Source: CAYGUK01 sp964352985
GTDB lineage: Bacteria; Pseudomonadota; Gammaproteobacteria; JAHCLG01
DNA length: 49,522 nucleotides
Direction: 5' to 3'
NCBI GenBank assembly: GCA_964352985.1
Contig: CAYGUK010000015.1
Coordinates: forward strand, 1-49,522
Of this stretch, positions 36,401-45,453 are shown piece by piece. The translations under genes were made by a program, and so were the position numbers. The notes under the pieces are model-generated. The model ran no database searches. It was given only the letters and a program-made list of their open reading frames with translations, and had not been told where the DNA came from. Numbering within the stretch: position 1 is the stretch's first letter; each line of letters begins with the position of its first letter.

Positions 36401-39400
36401 CGATCTCACTAATAGTGATAGCGATGCCGATGCCGAATATGTTGTTGTAGAATTTGATGTGCGTGTCGAAAATATTGCGGCCAATCAATCAACCTCAACA
36501 TTAGTAAATCGTGTTGATGTGTTGGTTGATTCGAATGGTGATGGAAATACCACAGCTGGTGAAATTGCTGCAAGTTTTGCTGGTGACAATAATTCTCGGG
36601 TAGAAGTTTTAGAACCCACCCTCGCAATCACTCAAACTATTATTTCACCACCCGCTAATCCCGATGCGGGCGATTTAATCACTTACGAAATTACGCTTAA
36701 TAACAGTTCTAGTGTGGCAGCTTTTGATATCGATTTTAATGATATTTTACCTTTAAACATGACAGTCAACAGTATTTCACATGTCAGTGGCAGCGTTGAT
36801 GTAACAGGTTTTTTAATTAATGGTGGCACACAAGTCACCACCCAAGTGGGTGGTTTTGATTTGGCTGCAGGTCAAAATACAGTTTTTAGAATTATTGGCA
36901 TTTTACCCAATACTACTACTGATGGTTTGGTTTTTACTAATTCACCTAGTATTACTTGGACATCGATAGATGGTGCTGATCCCAATGAACGAACCGGTGC
37001 TGGCGGAATTAACGATTACAGTGCTAATGACAGTGATAATTTACAAGCGAATTTTGTTGATCATGCTATCTCGAAAACGATCACCACAACCAGTGATGCG
37101 AATACCCTAGGAAGTAATCTAACAATTGGCGAACGCGTCACTTATACTATTACTGCAACCTTTAGCGAAGGCACAACCAATAATGTCACCTTGCTCGATC
37201 AATTAAATACCTTACAAGGCATTTTAAATATTGATGCCGCATCAGTCGTTATTAATAAAGGCGCCAATATTTCAACGGTAGGTGAGACACTTTCTGTTAC
37301 CGATGCGGTGACCGTGGATACCTTTTTTGATACTTTAACGATCACTTATAACTCGGTTATTAATAGCGGCTCAGCCCTTCCTGATCCACCAACTGCAGCC
37401 GATCAAATCTCCGTGACGTTCGATGCGATTGTGGTAAACCAACTTGCGAATCAAGCCGGCGATATTATTAATAATAATATTGATTTTACTTTTACTGATG
37501 AAACCGGTTTAGTCACGCTTTCAGCTAATACCAATGTCACCCTTGTCGAACCCGCGTTAACATTAACCCAAGCCATTACTTCAACCACCACGAGTTTAGA
37601 TTCTGGGGATGTTGTGGATTATCAAATTACTATTAATAATAGTTCCGGTGTCGCCGCTTATGATATCGATTTTAATAATTTATTACCGGGCGGGATCACC
37701 ATCAATAATATTTCGCATGTCGGGGGTTCTAATAATATTGTTGCGTTTTTAGTGGATGGTGGCACGCAAGTTTCAACACTCGCCGGTGGCTTTGATTTAT
37801 TAAATGGCGAAAATACTATTTTCACTATTCGCGGTATTTTGCCTAATACCGTAGTTGATGGCCAACTCTTAGCAAATACACCGACTATCACTTGGACTTC
37901 GATTAATGGGATTGATAGTCAAGAACGCACCGGTAGCGGCGGCATTAATGATTATTCGCAAAGTGATACTGATAACGTTACCACGCAATTAGAAAATTAT
38001 GCTTTTGTGAAATCCATTCATTCTACATCAAGTGCGTTAGGCAGTGCTTTAGGGGATCCCACGTTAACTGATTTAACAATTGGTGATACCCTCACGTTTG
38101 ATCTTGTCGCAACGTTTGCCGAAGGCACCACGAATAATATTACGATTATTGATAATATTAATTTTGCCAACGGCATTTTGCATATTGATCCGGCGAGCAT
38201 TCAAATTATGAATGGTGCGACGATTTCGTCAACGGTTATCACCAGCACCGCGTCTGATACCAATGCCGATACGTTTAACGATAGATTAACTGTCACGTTA
38301 AATCCTGTGATTAACAGTGGTAACGATGAAACGTTTAATAGTAATGATACGATTACCATTCGCTATACGGCAACGGTGATGAATGTGCTTGCCAATCAAC
38401 AAAGCGATACAATATCGAATACAGCGAGTTTTACTTTTGATAATCTCAATGCCTTATCACCGATTAATAGCGCACCCTTGAGTGTTGAATTATTTGAACC
38501 GACTTTAACGTTAACACAAACCATTATTACACCACCGGCTAATCCTGATGCCGGTGATATTATTACTTATGAAATGACGATCACTAACACTTCAAATTTA
38601 ACGGCGTTTGATATCGACTTTAATCAGTTATTACCTGCCGGCATGACCGTGGCGAGTGTGACGCATGTTTCAGGTACCAATATCACAGCCAGTTTAGTGA
38701 ATGGTGGCACGCAAATTTCAACACTTGTCGGTGGTTTTGATTTAGCACAACTCTCCAATACCATTTTTAGAATTAATGTAGTTATTCCGGATACTGTTAT
38801 TGACGGCCAAGTTTTCACAACTTCGCCGAGTATCACTTGGTCTTCAGTGAATGGCGCTGACGCCAATGAACGAACCGGTGCTGGCGGAATTAACGATTAC
38901 AGTGCTAATGACAGTGATAATTTACAAGCGAATTTTGTTGATCATGCTATCTCGAAAACGATCACCACAACCAGTGATGCGAATACCCTAGGAAGTAATC
39001 TAACAATTGGCGAACGCGTCACTTATACTATTACTGCAACCTTTAGCGAAGGCACAACCAATAATGTCACCTTGCTCGATCAATTAAATACCTTACAAGG
39101 CATTTTAAATATTGATGCCGCATCAGTCGTTATTAATAAAGGCGCCAATATTTCAACGGTAGGTGAGACACTTTCTGTTACCGATGCGGTGACCGTGGAT
39201 ACCTTTTTTGATACTTTAACGATCACTTATAACTCGGTTATTAATAGCGGCTCAGCCCTTCCTGATCCACCAACTGCAGCCGATCAAATTACGGTTACAT
39301 TCGATGCGATTGTGGTTGATCAAATTAATAATAGCGCCGGCGATGTAATTAATAATCAAATTGATTTTAGATATATTGATGAATCGGGTTTAGTCGTGCA

Positions 39401-41768
39401 AAGTGCTAACACTAATGCCACGTTAGTTGAACCCAATTTAACAATTACAACACAAGTCAGTGATAATAATCCTGATGTTGGAAATAATCCGCATTTACAA
39501 GAAACACTCAGTTATACATTAACCATTTCACATCCTGCTGGCAGCGCTCCCGCTAGAAATATTCTCGTGAATGATTTATTACCGGTCGATGCTACAGTTA
39601 ATATTGGCAGCATCAGTGTAAACCATAGTGGGATAGGAATTTTAACATTAAACAATGATTATACTATTACACCTAACGGCAATGGTTTTATTATTGATGT
39701 AATAAATAATATTGATTTACAAGTAGGACAAAATTTAATAGTCAGTTACGATGCCACAGTGACAAATAACATTGCAAGCATTGGCAACACCATTACAAAT
39801 AATGCAAGTGTCACCTATGATACCCTAAATGGTGTTGATCCCAATGAACGCACTTATACTGCCAATGATAATGTCAGTGCCACCATTGAAAATATTCAAT
39901 ATCAAATTACAAAAGATAATGCTGCAATAAATCCACAAGCAGGCGACGCGGTAAGTTATAATATTATATTAACTAATACAGGTAATATTCCAGGCACTAA
40001 TCTTGTCATTAATGATTTCTTCACATTACCCTTGGGTATTAATTTAAATACGATTTTTGTTAATCCACTGACTGCCAATTTAGGTGGAATTGTGGATATG
40101 AATTCAGGCACCGTTACTTGGAATATTGCAACATTAAATCCCGGCGTGGGAAATGCCATTCACTTAACCCTATCAGGCATCTTACAAAATCCCTTACCGG
40201 CAGCGTTTGATGATTTAACTAACACTGCTTCCATTAGTGATGATAATGATAATGGACCAGAGTTAACATCACTAAATAACACAGCTACAGATAGTGATCC
40301 CGTTGGTGCCCTACCTGATTACGATATTGTGATAGATAATGGTATAGCTCGTGCAACCCCAGGACAATTATTAAATTACAATTTAACAGTTAAAAATATT
40401 GGTTCTCAAAATGGAACTAGTGTTATCGTAACTGATATTTTTGATAAAGATTCACTCAATATATTACAAGTTTCACATGGCGGTATTATTAATGGTAATA
40501 CTATCACTTGGCAATTTGCGAATTTTAATGCGGGACAAATTGAAAACATAGTCATTAATGCTGCTGTAAAAAACATTGTGGCATCGGGTGATAATGATTT
40601 TCAACATCAAGTCACGATAGTCGATGATGGTTTAAATGGACCCGATTTTGATTTAACAAATAATTCAAGTACTGATTTAGATATTTTAGATGCAGCTCCT
40701 GACTATGCGATTAGCATCACAGATAATTTAGTCTCGACTTTTGCCAGTGAAAAAATTAACTATATTATCACCCTAAAAAATATCGGCAATCAAAACGGTG
40801 AAAACATAATAATAGTCGATGAATTTTTGCCAGAACAAATTTCTATTTTCAGTGCCAGTAATAATGGCATTATTAATAGTAATACGATTACCTGGCACCT
40901 CGCGCAATTAAATGTCGGTCATGAAATCAAGTTTACGATTATCGCAAAAGTAAACGATACTATTTTAGCGGGTATTGATACCGTAATACTCAATCAAATC
41001 ACCGTTAAAGATGATGGCTTTAATGGTAATGATTTAAATATAATAAATAATAGTGCGCTTGAAAATAATACTAGAGTTTTACCGAGTGGCACGGACATGA
41101 ACAAACATATGCCGCAGAATTTTACATTCCCAGCATTTCATTATTTATTTTTAAAAACTGAAGTAAGTAATTTAATTGATCATTATAGTTTAACATTTTG
41201 GTCCAATCGTATTATTCATTTAAATTCTCTGGAGAATACTCATAATTTACAGGGCAGCACATTATATAAAGATCATGCTGAGGGATTAGGTGAATCGATT
41301 ATATATAAAATAAATAGGCAATCGGATTTGCCTAGTAATAAATTTTATTTCACGCTTTATGATCAAAGTGCCTATCAGCGTTTACTCGATTCACTCACTA
41401 ATGATAATACGTGGCAAGCTTTCCAATTGCTTAAAACACCCATTTTTTATCAATTAAATCATTTACAAAATTCTGATTTTGATGTGCCATATAGGGTGGA
41501 GCAAAATGATTTAAGACTTGACGGTTTTATTGAGAATTCGAATACATATAACATATTGCAATTTGACCCAACTATTGACGATTTAGCTGACTCTAGTATG
41601 ATCAACACTAGTAGCCAAAGCTCACAAGTTGCTGATTTTTGTTATCTCGACTTTGATTCTGCCATTATGCAGTTGCATGATCGCTTCGAACAAGAGAGGC
41701 AACGATTAGCCGACGCCATTCTCGAGCACGCTAAAGGAGTCAATCAAGGATATGAGTCGACAAGCTAA
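30489..41768 (+). CDS. Giant DUF4347/DUF11-repeat surface protein (adhesin), about 3759 aa
   Basis: The frame opens at a GTG (30465), but ATG 30489 with GGAA upstream is preferred. Residues up to about 40 contain QALLESRILLDAA, a variant of the LEPRxLLDAA leader of large exported adhesins. A DUF4347-like domain follows (about 95-270: LVFVDQTIQNYNELLQDL, ISSLHILSHADNGKIYLGE, ILLYGCNIANDNSGIEFINKLAQ). From about 300 to 3540 come many ~150-aa beta-sandwich DUF11-like repeats, with recurring ITWTSxxGxxxxERTGAGGxNDY and GExLTYxLxxTxPEG signatures. The last ~225 residues are non-repetitive, with no RTX nonapeptides. It is most likely exported through the co-encoded system downstream. Confidence 0.88.
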   Translation: MARDKAKQQKRINQFGTKASVQALLESRILLDAALVASADTGTETTENDQTTTSEQQQNEHQEIALAPLNHDNQQIDEPHTSEQNIELVFVDQTIQNYNELLQDLFGDIDFNVEHNAFGYDAIASNASTTFHIYLIAEQSNGIAEISQHVAEYSNISSLHILSHADNGKIYLGESVLSQENLSHYEETLSTWSASLNDKADILLYGCNIANDNSGIEFINKLAQLTQADIAASSNLTGSLNIGGDFNFEYTTGNIETALSIDLATLNWQGALLPTPEISFNLPSEEMINENFNFSLTFDNTDANEAGFGPFIDFIIPQEISGIANASYLGTTVNFSHTYTWDGAQWLDGITPVTQHPFDTTTPGPVPDGVGLGLNAGDVWHVIELPFGSFSPTQPNVILDFTGNLNKANGATVGSAINLYARAGFRYGTDALDNPGFPDATLFQAMQTSNITPIVVDISKTINLIETETTTGANYPFTQTITIDIASGEQITNVDIAEILSSNVAYQGTINVDASQATAFNGQSITDTPTIGSAQFAPNNNFLIEFTDISGSTAVNDVVITFTTFIPEFDANGGVGNEVLDPITGDSVLINTQADITYNYNAGGPFNDVATASFTAKSIIIQKSFTDVNAGSLVPGDTIESTLAIIVSDFFGFDNLIVNDVLSDGQRFAASFTPILNFDEDINSVATLMNIANYNIVTLPFNGDGTQTIAFRISDQMTDSGHNDTLEGDEYLLSAFGQGQTTASVIYRATISENFDVNFPSGDSSVDVGDVLTNTVTLNSEVIGGAEIETDTSSAQFAISGIVVTKSIYAIDGVIGGGLPNPKISPGMTITYRLTATIPSGDIESLVLTDFLPQPIFSATEISSTEPGNNEFGLGATAAIPTSAGLVKYGPSHTLLAHPSASAPDITTSTANGENNISFDFGTFDENGAANSYTIDLLFRYTVADKPFADGLFLTNQAETSYGTTQNNSTAETEIVQVELEQPNLNISKGVVLTNAGNQTFNPASVGPVLFNNTSLGSAGKPFVGSFNSANLAANPVNSDLSGGDARDIVRFAIVIENTGSSDGFNLKVTDQIQAGYQIPLTLQGFNVEVYRGDGTALSFVGLESSLFGAGLEIVDPGANDGAIKSADGANGENIVVITYELQLLTTIEPNSVLTDGATIVNYGAIDGGNNYTTGQTNSNWSDNATVTTAGPLITKSLVSTSVNGGGNNATTQATIGETLTYQLVITIPEGITTSASITDTLDAGLSFASLTSVTNSIGVSTSLLGGFGAVIGNQIGNLLTFNLGLLTNIASSNATPETVTITYTVVVDNEVGNQSGTQLNNSATFNWDPLGITGPFTTTSSNAANVTVVEPNPTISSTYTGAANPDGNDTSLTFRITITAGSVDVFDINFSDVLPALATITAYNHISGVDITGAFSATGSNSVTNTGNIDLLAGQTSTFDIVFSLGSTVDFGEVLSDNASITWTSLNGAVAGERTGAGGVNDYVATDNDSFTIDTPTLVKTVTNTSIITPSNDQLNQATIGEEITYQILVTVPEGESANSAQSFRIIDTLDLGLSLVAGSASIISPAADLSAVPAGFGAVSGSQLGQVVTFNFGRLTNTNNDNGTDETFILQYRVKVDNFPTNVAGQTLNNSAIATWQSDTLVVKVTPATTDVITVLEPDLEFNVSVEVEDLFADLGVGPAPTNGDAGDFVRYTITLDHSALANNTNAYDVDFQFVIPNEIINFNIGTTTIVSSPDISIDINDFEYSGNTLRIKPAEITNLDFDVGDVLTITIDGNISGSAFPNATYSATASSSWTSLDGASANERTGAGAFNDYSINANAAITINPPIPSKIITNSSVALGTALGVNAAIEDVVIGEVITYRIISEIPEGVLNDFIINDLIPTGLIFVEANGVRVGFVSSNGTNINSVATGAGLDIVTGVGNTPGYAGNTPDDAISGSMFTLFDDNVSSSINSDVDIYNSGTDIYIKLGDLTNSDSDADAEYVVVEFDVRVENIAANQSTSTLVNRVDVLVDSNGDGNTTAGEIAASFAGDNNSRVEVLEPTLAITQTIISPPANPDAGDLITYEITLNNSSSVAAFDIDFNDILPLNMTVNSISHVSGSVDVTGFLINGGTQVTTQVGGFDLAAGQNTVFRIIGILPNTTTDGLVFTNSPSITWTSIDGADPNERTGAGGINDYSANDSDNLQANFVDHAISKTITTTSDANTLGSNLTIGERVTYTITATFSEGTTNNVTLLDQLNTLQGILNIDAASVVINKGANISTVGETLSVTDAVTVDTFFDTLTITYNSVINSGSALPDPPTAADQISVTFDAIVVNQLANQAGDIINNNIDFTFTDETGLVTLSANTNVTLVEPALTLTQAITSTTTSLDSGDVVDYQITINNSSGVAAYDIDFNNLLPGGITINNISHVGGSNNIVAFLVDGGTQVSTLAGGFDLLNGENTIFTIRGILPNTVVDGQLLANTPTITWTSINGIDSQERTGSGGINDYSQSDTDNVTTQLENYAFVKSIHSTSSALGSALGDPTLTDLTIGDTLTFDLVATFAEGTTNNITIIDNINFANGILHIDPASIQIMNGATISSTVITSTASDTNADTFNDRLTVTLNPVINSGNDETFNSNDTITIRYTATVMNVLANQQSDTISNTASFTFDNLNALSPINSAPLSVELFEPTLTLTQTIITPPANPDAGDIITYEMTITNTSNLTAFDIDFNQLLPAGMTVASVTHVSGTNITASLVNGGTQISTLVGGFDLAQLSNTIFRINVVIPDTVIDGQVFTTSPSITWSSVNGADANERTGAGGINDYSANDSDNLQANFVDHAISKTITTTSDANTLGSNLTIGERVTYTITATFSEGTTNNVTLLDQLNTLQGILNIDAASVVINKGANISTVGETLSVTDAVTVDTFFDTLTITYNSVINSGSALPDPPTAADQITVTFDAIVVDQINNSAGDVINNQIDFRYIDESGLVVQSANTNATLVEPNLTITTQVSDNNPDVGNNPHLQETLSYTLTISHPAGSAPARNILVNDLLPVDATVNIGSISVNHSGIGILTLNNDYTITPNGNGFIIDVINNIDLQVGQNLIVSYDATVTNNIASIGNTITNNASVTYDTLNGVDPNERTYTANDNVSATIENIQYQITKDNAAINPQAGDAVSYNIILTNTGNIPGTNLVINDFFTLPLGINLNTIFVNPLTANLGGIVDMNSGTVTWNIATLNPGVGNAIHLTLSGILQNPLPAAFDDLTNTASISDDNDNGPELTSLNNTATDSDPVGALPDYDIVIDNGIARATPGQLLNYNLTVKNIGSQNGTSVIVTDIFDKDSLNILQVSHGGIINGNTITWQFANFNAGQIENIVINAAVKNIVASGDNDFQHQVTIVDDGLNGPDFDLTNNSSTDLDILDAAPDYAISITDNLVSTFASEKINYIITLKNIGNQNGENIIIVDEFLPEQISIFSASNNGIINSNTITWHLAQLNVGHEIKFTIIAKVNDTILAGIDTVILNQITVKDDGFNGNDLNIINNSALENNTRVLPSGTDMNKHMPQNFTFPAFHYLFLKTEVSNLIDHYSLTFWSNRIIHLNSLENTHNLQGSTLYKDHAEGLGESIIYKINRQSDLPSNKFYFTLYDQSAYQRLLDSLTNDNTWQAFQLLKTPIFYQLNHLQNSDFDVPYRVEQNDLRLDGFIENSNTYNILQFDPTIDDLADSSMINTSSQSSQVADFCYLDFDSAIMQLHDRFEQERQRLADAILEHAKGVNQGYESTS
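36982..37408 (+). repeat. 427-bp internal repeat in the adhesin gene, copy 1
   Basis: These bases are identical, by line-by-line reading, to 38863-39289, at an offset of 1881 bp (627 codons, in frame). The sequence between and outside is clearly diverged between repeats, so this block reflects recent gene conversion or duplication. Confidence 0.9.
38863..39289 (+). repeat. 427-bp internal repeat in the adhesin gene, copy 2
   Basis: This is the second copy of the identical block. Both edges are sharp: upstream GCTGACG versus GCTGATC, and downstream ATTACGGTTACA versus ATCTCCGTGACG. Confidence 0.9.
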
Positions 41769-43335
41769 TGGATTAGCCGTAAAAATAATACTCATTATTC
41801 TTTTTTCTATTTTATTATCTTCGTGTTTAGTTAAACCTAACGTTATCACTGAAAAAGAACATACCGAACGCGTCTTAAGCGATCTAAAAAACATGTTTGC
41901 CGACCAACAAAAAGTCCATCGTTTATCACCTTATCAAGCCATGGCACGCGCAATTAAATATAATTTAGATTATCGATTAAAACAAATGGAAGCTATTATT
42001 TCTCGCAATGAATTTGATTTATCTCAATATGACATGCTACCTCAGCTTGTCGCCGATGCGGGTTTTATTCATCGCAGTAATTTTCAGGCAGCGAGTAGTT
42101 TTAATCTTGTGACTAATACACCTAATATTGGTCTTGGTTTTTCAACATCAACTGATTTAAGCCGTCGCATTGCCAATTTGCAATTGAGTTGGAATATTTT
42201 AGATTTTGGTGCAAGTTATTTTAGTGCAAAACAAAAAGCCGATATTTATTTAATTGCACGTGAGAGACATCGTAAGATGATTCAAAATATTATTCGTGAT
42301 GTCAGATACGCTTATTGGCGTGCTTATGCGGCAGAAAGATTAATTCCAAAACTTAATCACCTTGAACGCACAGTGAACCATGCTCTCGCAGAATCGCGAG
42401 AAATCGAATTTAGCAAAACGCAAAATCCCTTAGACAGTTTACAATATCAAAAACATTTAATGGAAATCTTGCGTAAAAGTGTTGCCTTGGAAAAAGATTT
42501 ATTTAATGCAAAAGCCGAATTAAGCGCATTAATTAATTTACCACCTGGCACACGTTTAAACTTACGCGCACCATTAAGAAATGCCGTTCTACCAAAAAAC
42601 TTTCCTCACAATCTAAAATTACTTGAAAAAGTAGCACTTCGTGATCGACCCGAGTTACACGAGGAAGCCTATCGTAAACGAATTGATATTAATGAAATCT
42701 ATAAAGCAAGATTACAATTATTACCTGGATTAAATTTATATGCAGGTCGTGATTATGATAGTAATAGTTTTACACTAAATAAATCATGGGCAGAAGCAGG
42801 CTTCAATTTAACTTATAATTTATTACGCTTATTAGCAGCACCCGCGTTAAACCAAAAAGTGACCCTTACAGCTAAAGCAAGCGATATAAGGCGACTTGCC
42901 TTAGCCATGACAGTGATGACGCAAGTTGATATTGCTTATTTACGTTATCGTCAAACGTTAAAAGAATTAAGTATTAATAAAAAGGCCTTACGCATTGATC
43001 AACAAATTTATCGACATGTCTCCAATCAAGTACGAGCACAAAAAGGTAAACGACTTGATAAGATAAAAGCAGAAGCTGAATTAATTTTGTCTGAACTCCG
43101 AGTTGATTTAGCTTATGCTGAATGGCAAAACTCAGGAGGTCAATTATTAAATTCGATTGGCTATGATCCGATTGAAAATATAAATCCAGAATGGAGCTTA
43201 AGTGAAATTAGCGAAATTATTCATAAAAATTTATCCGTTACCCCCAAGCAAATTTCATTTGATTCAACACTAAAAACAGTAAAAGTAAAGCCTAATCGGA
43301 AAAATTTAAAACCTAAGCATAAAGGAAAAGTGTAA
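41752..43335 (+). CDS. TolC-family outer-membrane efflux lipoprotein
   Basis: The ATG overlaps the end of the giant gene by 17 bases. The signal sequence ends in a lipobox, LLSSC with Cys25. The mature protein is helical and TolC-like, with two similar halves: LSPYQAMARAIKYNLDYRLKQMEA and RDRPELHEEAYRKRIDINEIYKARLQLLPGLNLYAGRDY, a typical OEP pattern. It would form the outer-membrane channel for exporting the giant protein. An unusual C-terminal tail is Lys-rich (KVKPNRKNLKPKHKGKV). Confidence 0.85.
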   Translation: MSRQANGLAVKIILIILFSILLSSCLVKPNVITEKEHTERVLSDLKNMFADQQKVHRLSPYQAMARAIKYNLDYRLKQMEAIISRNEFDLSQYDMLPQLVADAGFIHRSNFQAASSFNLVTNTPNIGLGFSTSTDLSRRIANLQLSWNILDFGASYFSAKQKADIYLIARERHRKMIQNIIRDVRYAYWRAYAAERLIPKLNHLERTVNHALAESREIEFSKTQNPLDSLQYQKHLMEILRKSVALEKDLFNAKAELSALINLPPGTRLNLRAPLRNAVLPKNFPHNLKLLEKVALRDRPELHEEAYRKRIDINEIYKARLQLLPGLNLYAGRDYDSNSFTLNKSWAEAGFNLTYNLLRLLAAPALNQKVTLTAKASDIRRLALAMTVMTQVDIAYLRYRQTLKELSINKKALRIDQQIYRHVSNQVRAQKGKRLDKIKAEAELILSELRVDLAYAEWQNSGGQLLNSIGYDPIENINPEWSLSEISEIIHKNLSVTPKQISFDSTLKTVKVKPNRKNLKPKHKGKV

Positions 43336-44127
43336 GTGACATTTAATTACAAAAGTATAAGTTGTAAATTTTTATCCTTCAAGAAATTAATGTTTCTTAA
43401 CCTCCTTGTTCTCCAATTTTTGATGATTAATTCATCTTTTGGGGACCCAACAACACCATCAACGTCAATCCATGCGCAAGTCAAATCTCGAGCAAATGCA
43501 ATTATTTCAAGTCAAATTAATGCTCGCGTTAAAAACATGCCGTTAAACGAAGGCGCCTCATTTAAAAAAAATGATACGTTAATTATTTTTGATTGCACCA
43601 CTCATTTAGCAGAATACGAACAAGCGAAAGCACAATATAAAGCTAAAAAAATAAATCATGAAGCTAATTTAAGACTCTATCATTATGGTTCGACAAGTGC
43701 TGTAGAAGTTGCAAATTCTGAAGCAGAACTTGCGAGTGCAAAAGCCACCATGGATATCAAAGGTCACATTATTCAATTTTGTCACATTAAAGCCCCTTTT
43801 AATGGCCGGCTCGTCAATAAAAAAATTCATCAATTTGAAAACGTTCGTCAAGGTGATGTGTTAATAGAAATCTTAGCCAATGATGATTTAGTGGTTGAAA
43901 TGATCGTCCCTTCAAAATGGTTATCTTGGTTGCAAACAGGTCATCATTTTAATTTAAGTATCTCAGAAACAAATCAACATTATGATGCATTAGTCACAAG
44001 TATTGTCCCGAAAGTCGATGCGGTTAGTCAATCAGTCAAGGTGATAGCAAAAATTGAAGGGCATCATCCAGAATTAATTTCAGGCATGAGTGGACAAGCA
44101 AAATTTAAACGGGTAAAGCATGAGTGA
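43336..44127 (+). CDS. HlyD/RND-type periplasmic adaptor (short, 263 aa)
   Basis: The start is GTG 43336, directly after the tolC-like stop, with AAAGGAAAAG upstream. An N-terminal hydrophobic segment (LMFLNLLVLQFLMINSSFG) acts as a signal or anchor. The biotinyl-lipoyl-like halves are visible: QINARVKNMPLNEGASFKKNDTLIIFD and FCHIKAPFNGRLVNKKIHQFENVRQGDVLIEILA, separated by a short coiled coil (43-110). A beta-barrel region follows. It bridges inner-membrane parts and the outer-membrane channel. The stop overlaps the next start by 8 bases. Confidence 0.85.
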   Translation: MTFNYKSISCKFLSFKKLMFLNLLVLQFLMINSSFGDPTTPSTSIHAQVKSRANAIISSQINARVKNMPLNEGASFKKNDTLIIFDCTTHLAEYEQAKAQYKAKKINHEANLRLYHYGSTSAVEVANSEAELASAKATMDIKGHIIQFCHIKAPFNGRLVNKKIHQFENVRQGDVLIEILANDDLVVEMIVPSKWLSWLQTGHHFNLSISETNQHYDALVTSIVPKVDAVSQSVKVIAKIEGHHPELISGMSGQAKFKRVKHE

Positions 44128-45451
44128 AGATGCCATAGTAAAATTTTTTTCAACATTTATTCAATTAGAAAAAGCATCACGTCATGTCAATAATTTAGCT
44201 GAACTCTATTTTATTATTTGTAATGAAACTAAAAAACTCGTCGATTATAAACAAGCTGTCGTATTTTCCGTGCAACATGATAAAACAAAAATCGAAGCAA
44301 TATCAGCAACTGCTGAAATTAATCAAGATGCCCCTTTTATTATTTGGCTAAACACAGTGATGTCTCACTTAGTCACACATCAAAAAATAACTACCGTGAG
44401 TGCGAATGATTTGCCGCCAAATTTACAGAAAGATTGGCAAAAATGGCTGCCACAATATGCATTATTTTGCCCGTTATTGTATAAAGATAAAACGCTGCTT
44501 GGTGGTATCTGGTTAACTAAACCTACGCCATGGCAAGAAAATGAAACCACCATTTTGTCTGAACTTACTGGCGCGTATGCCCATGCTTGGCATAGTGTAA
44601 AATACAGTAAAAAAATATCCTATATGAATTCTTGGTGGCGCCAATATCATATTAGTAAAATTTTATTTGTTGCAATTATCCTCGCCATGTTTTTACCGGT
44701 GCGATTAAGTGTCTTAGCGCCTGCTGAAATTGTAGCACGAGATCCGTTCATTGTGAGCTCCCCAATTGATGGGGTCATTAAAGCAATTAAAGTTGAGCCA
44801 AACCAAGTTATTCATCAAGGTGATATTTTATTTAGTCTTGATGACACTGATTTACGAAATCGATATCAAGTTTCTAATAAAATACTTGCTGTTGCTGAAG
44901 AAAAATATCGTAAAGCTATTCAACATGCCTTTGATAATTCTGACTCAAAAAGAGAATTATTATTATTAAAATTAGAAGCTGAAAAAAAGAAAGCTGAATT
45001 ACAATATACTAAAGAAATGTTAAATAAAGTGAATATTCATGCCATAAGAAATGGACTGGCTATTTTTGCTGATAAAAATGAATGGCTAGGAAAACCTGTT
45101 CATATTGGTGAACGTGTGATGTTAATTGCCAATCCAAAACAAAAAGAAATTGATATTTGGTTACCCATTGAAGAAGCTATCGCACTCCATAAAAATGCCA
45201 ACGTGACTTTATTCTTAAATCGAGCCCCGCTTCATCCCTTTCATGCCAAATTAAAATATATTAGTTATTCTGCTGTTAAAAGACCAAACAACACTTATGC
45301 TTATTTATTAAAAGCAACCATTAAAACAAGTTCGGATATAGAACAAATCGGTGCTAGAGGCACAGCGAAAATTTATGCTGAAAAAGTATCATTATTTTAT
45401 TATTTATTTAGAAAGCCTTTAAGCTTTTTAAGACAGTATTTTGGAGTGTGA
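44120..45451 (+). CDS. GAF-like domain fused to a membrane-anchored HlyD adaptor (443 aa)
   Basis: Residues 1-160 look like a cytoplasmic GAF-type domain (LAELYFIICNETKKLVDYKQAVVFSV, LFCPLLYKDKTLLGGIWLTKPTPW). A single membrane helix near 180-200 (KILFVAIILAMFLPVRLSVL) follows. The periplasmic HlyD part has PAEIVARDPFIVSSPIDGVIKAIKVEPNQVIHQGDILFSLDDTDLRNRY, a coiled coil, and lipoyl/beta-barrel parts up to GTAKIYAEK. A cytoplasmic sensor fused to an export adaptor could link secretion to a ligand or to the substrate's N-terminus. It is coupled on both sides by overlaps. Confidence 0.8.
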   Translation: MSEDAIVKFFSTFIQLEKASRHVNNLAELYFIICNETKKLVDYKQAVVFSVQHDKTKIEAISATAEINQDAPFIIWLNTVMSHLVTHQKITTVSANDLPPNLQKDWQKWLPQYALFCPLLYKDKTLLGGIWLTKPTPWQENETTILSELTGAYAHAWHSVKYSKKISYMNSWWRQYHISKILFVAIILAMFLPVRLSVLAPAEIVARDPFIVSSPIDGVIKAIKVEPNQVIHQGDILFSLDDTDLRNRYQVSNKILAVAEEKYRKAIQHAFDNSDSKRELLLLKLEAEKKKAELQYTKEMLNKVNIHAIRNGLAIFADKNEWLGKPVHIGERVMLIANPKQKEIDIWLPIEEAIALHKNANVTLFLNRAPLHPFHAKLKYISYSAVKRPNNTYAYLLKATIKTSSDIEQIGARGTAKIYAEKVSLFYYLFRKPLSFLRQYFGV

Positions 45452-45453
45452 GT

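Noticed and set aside
36982..39289. CRISPR-like array suggested by repeats
   Set aside because: The repeats are long, coding and in frame with the adhesin; there are no short repeats with unique spacers.
31903..40159. Many short antisense or other-frame open frames within the giant gene
   Set aside because: They arise from its biased repetitive codons and lack start signals and family features.
30489..41768. RTX calcium-binding repeats, suggested by the recurring TGAGGxNDY motif
   Set aside because: The motif occurs once per ~300 residues inside beta-sandwich repeats and does not form tandem nonapeptides.
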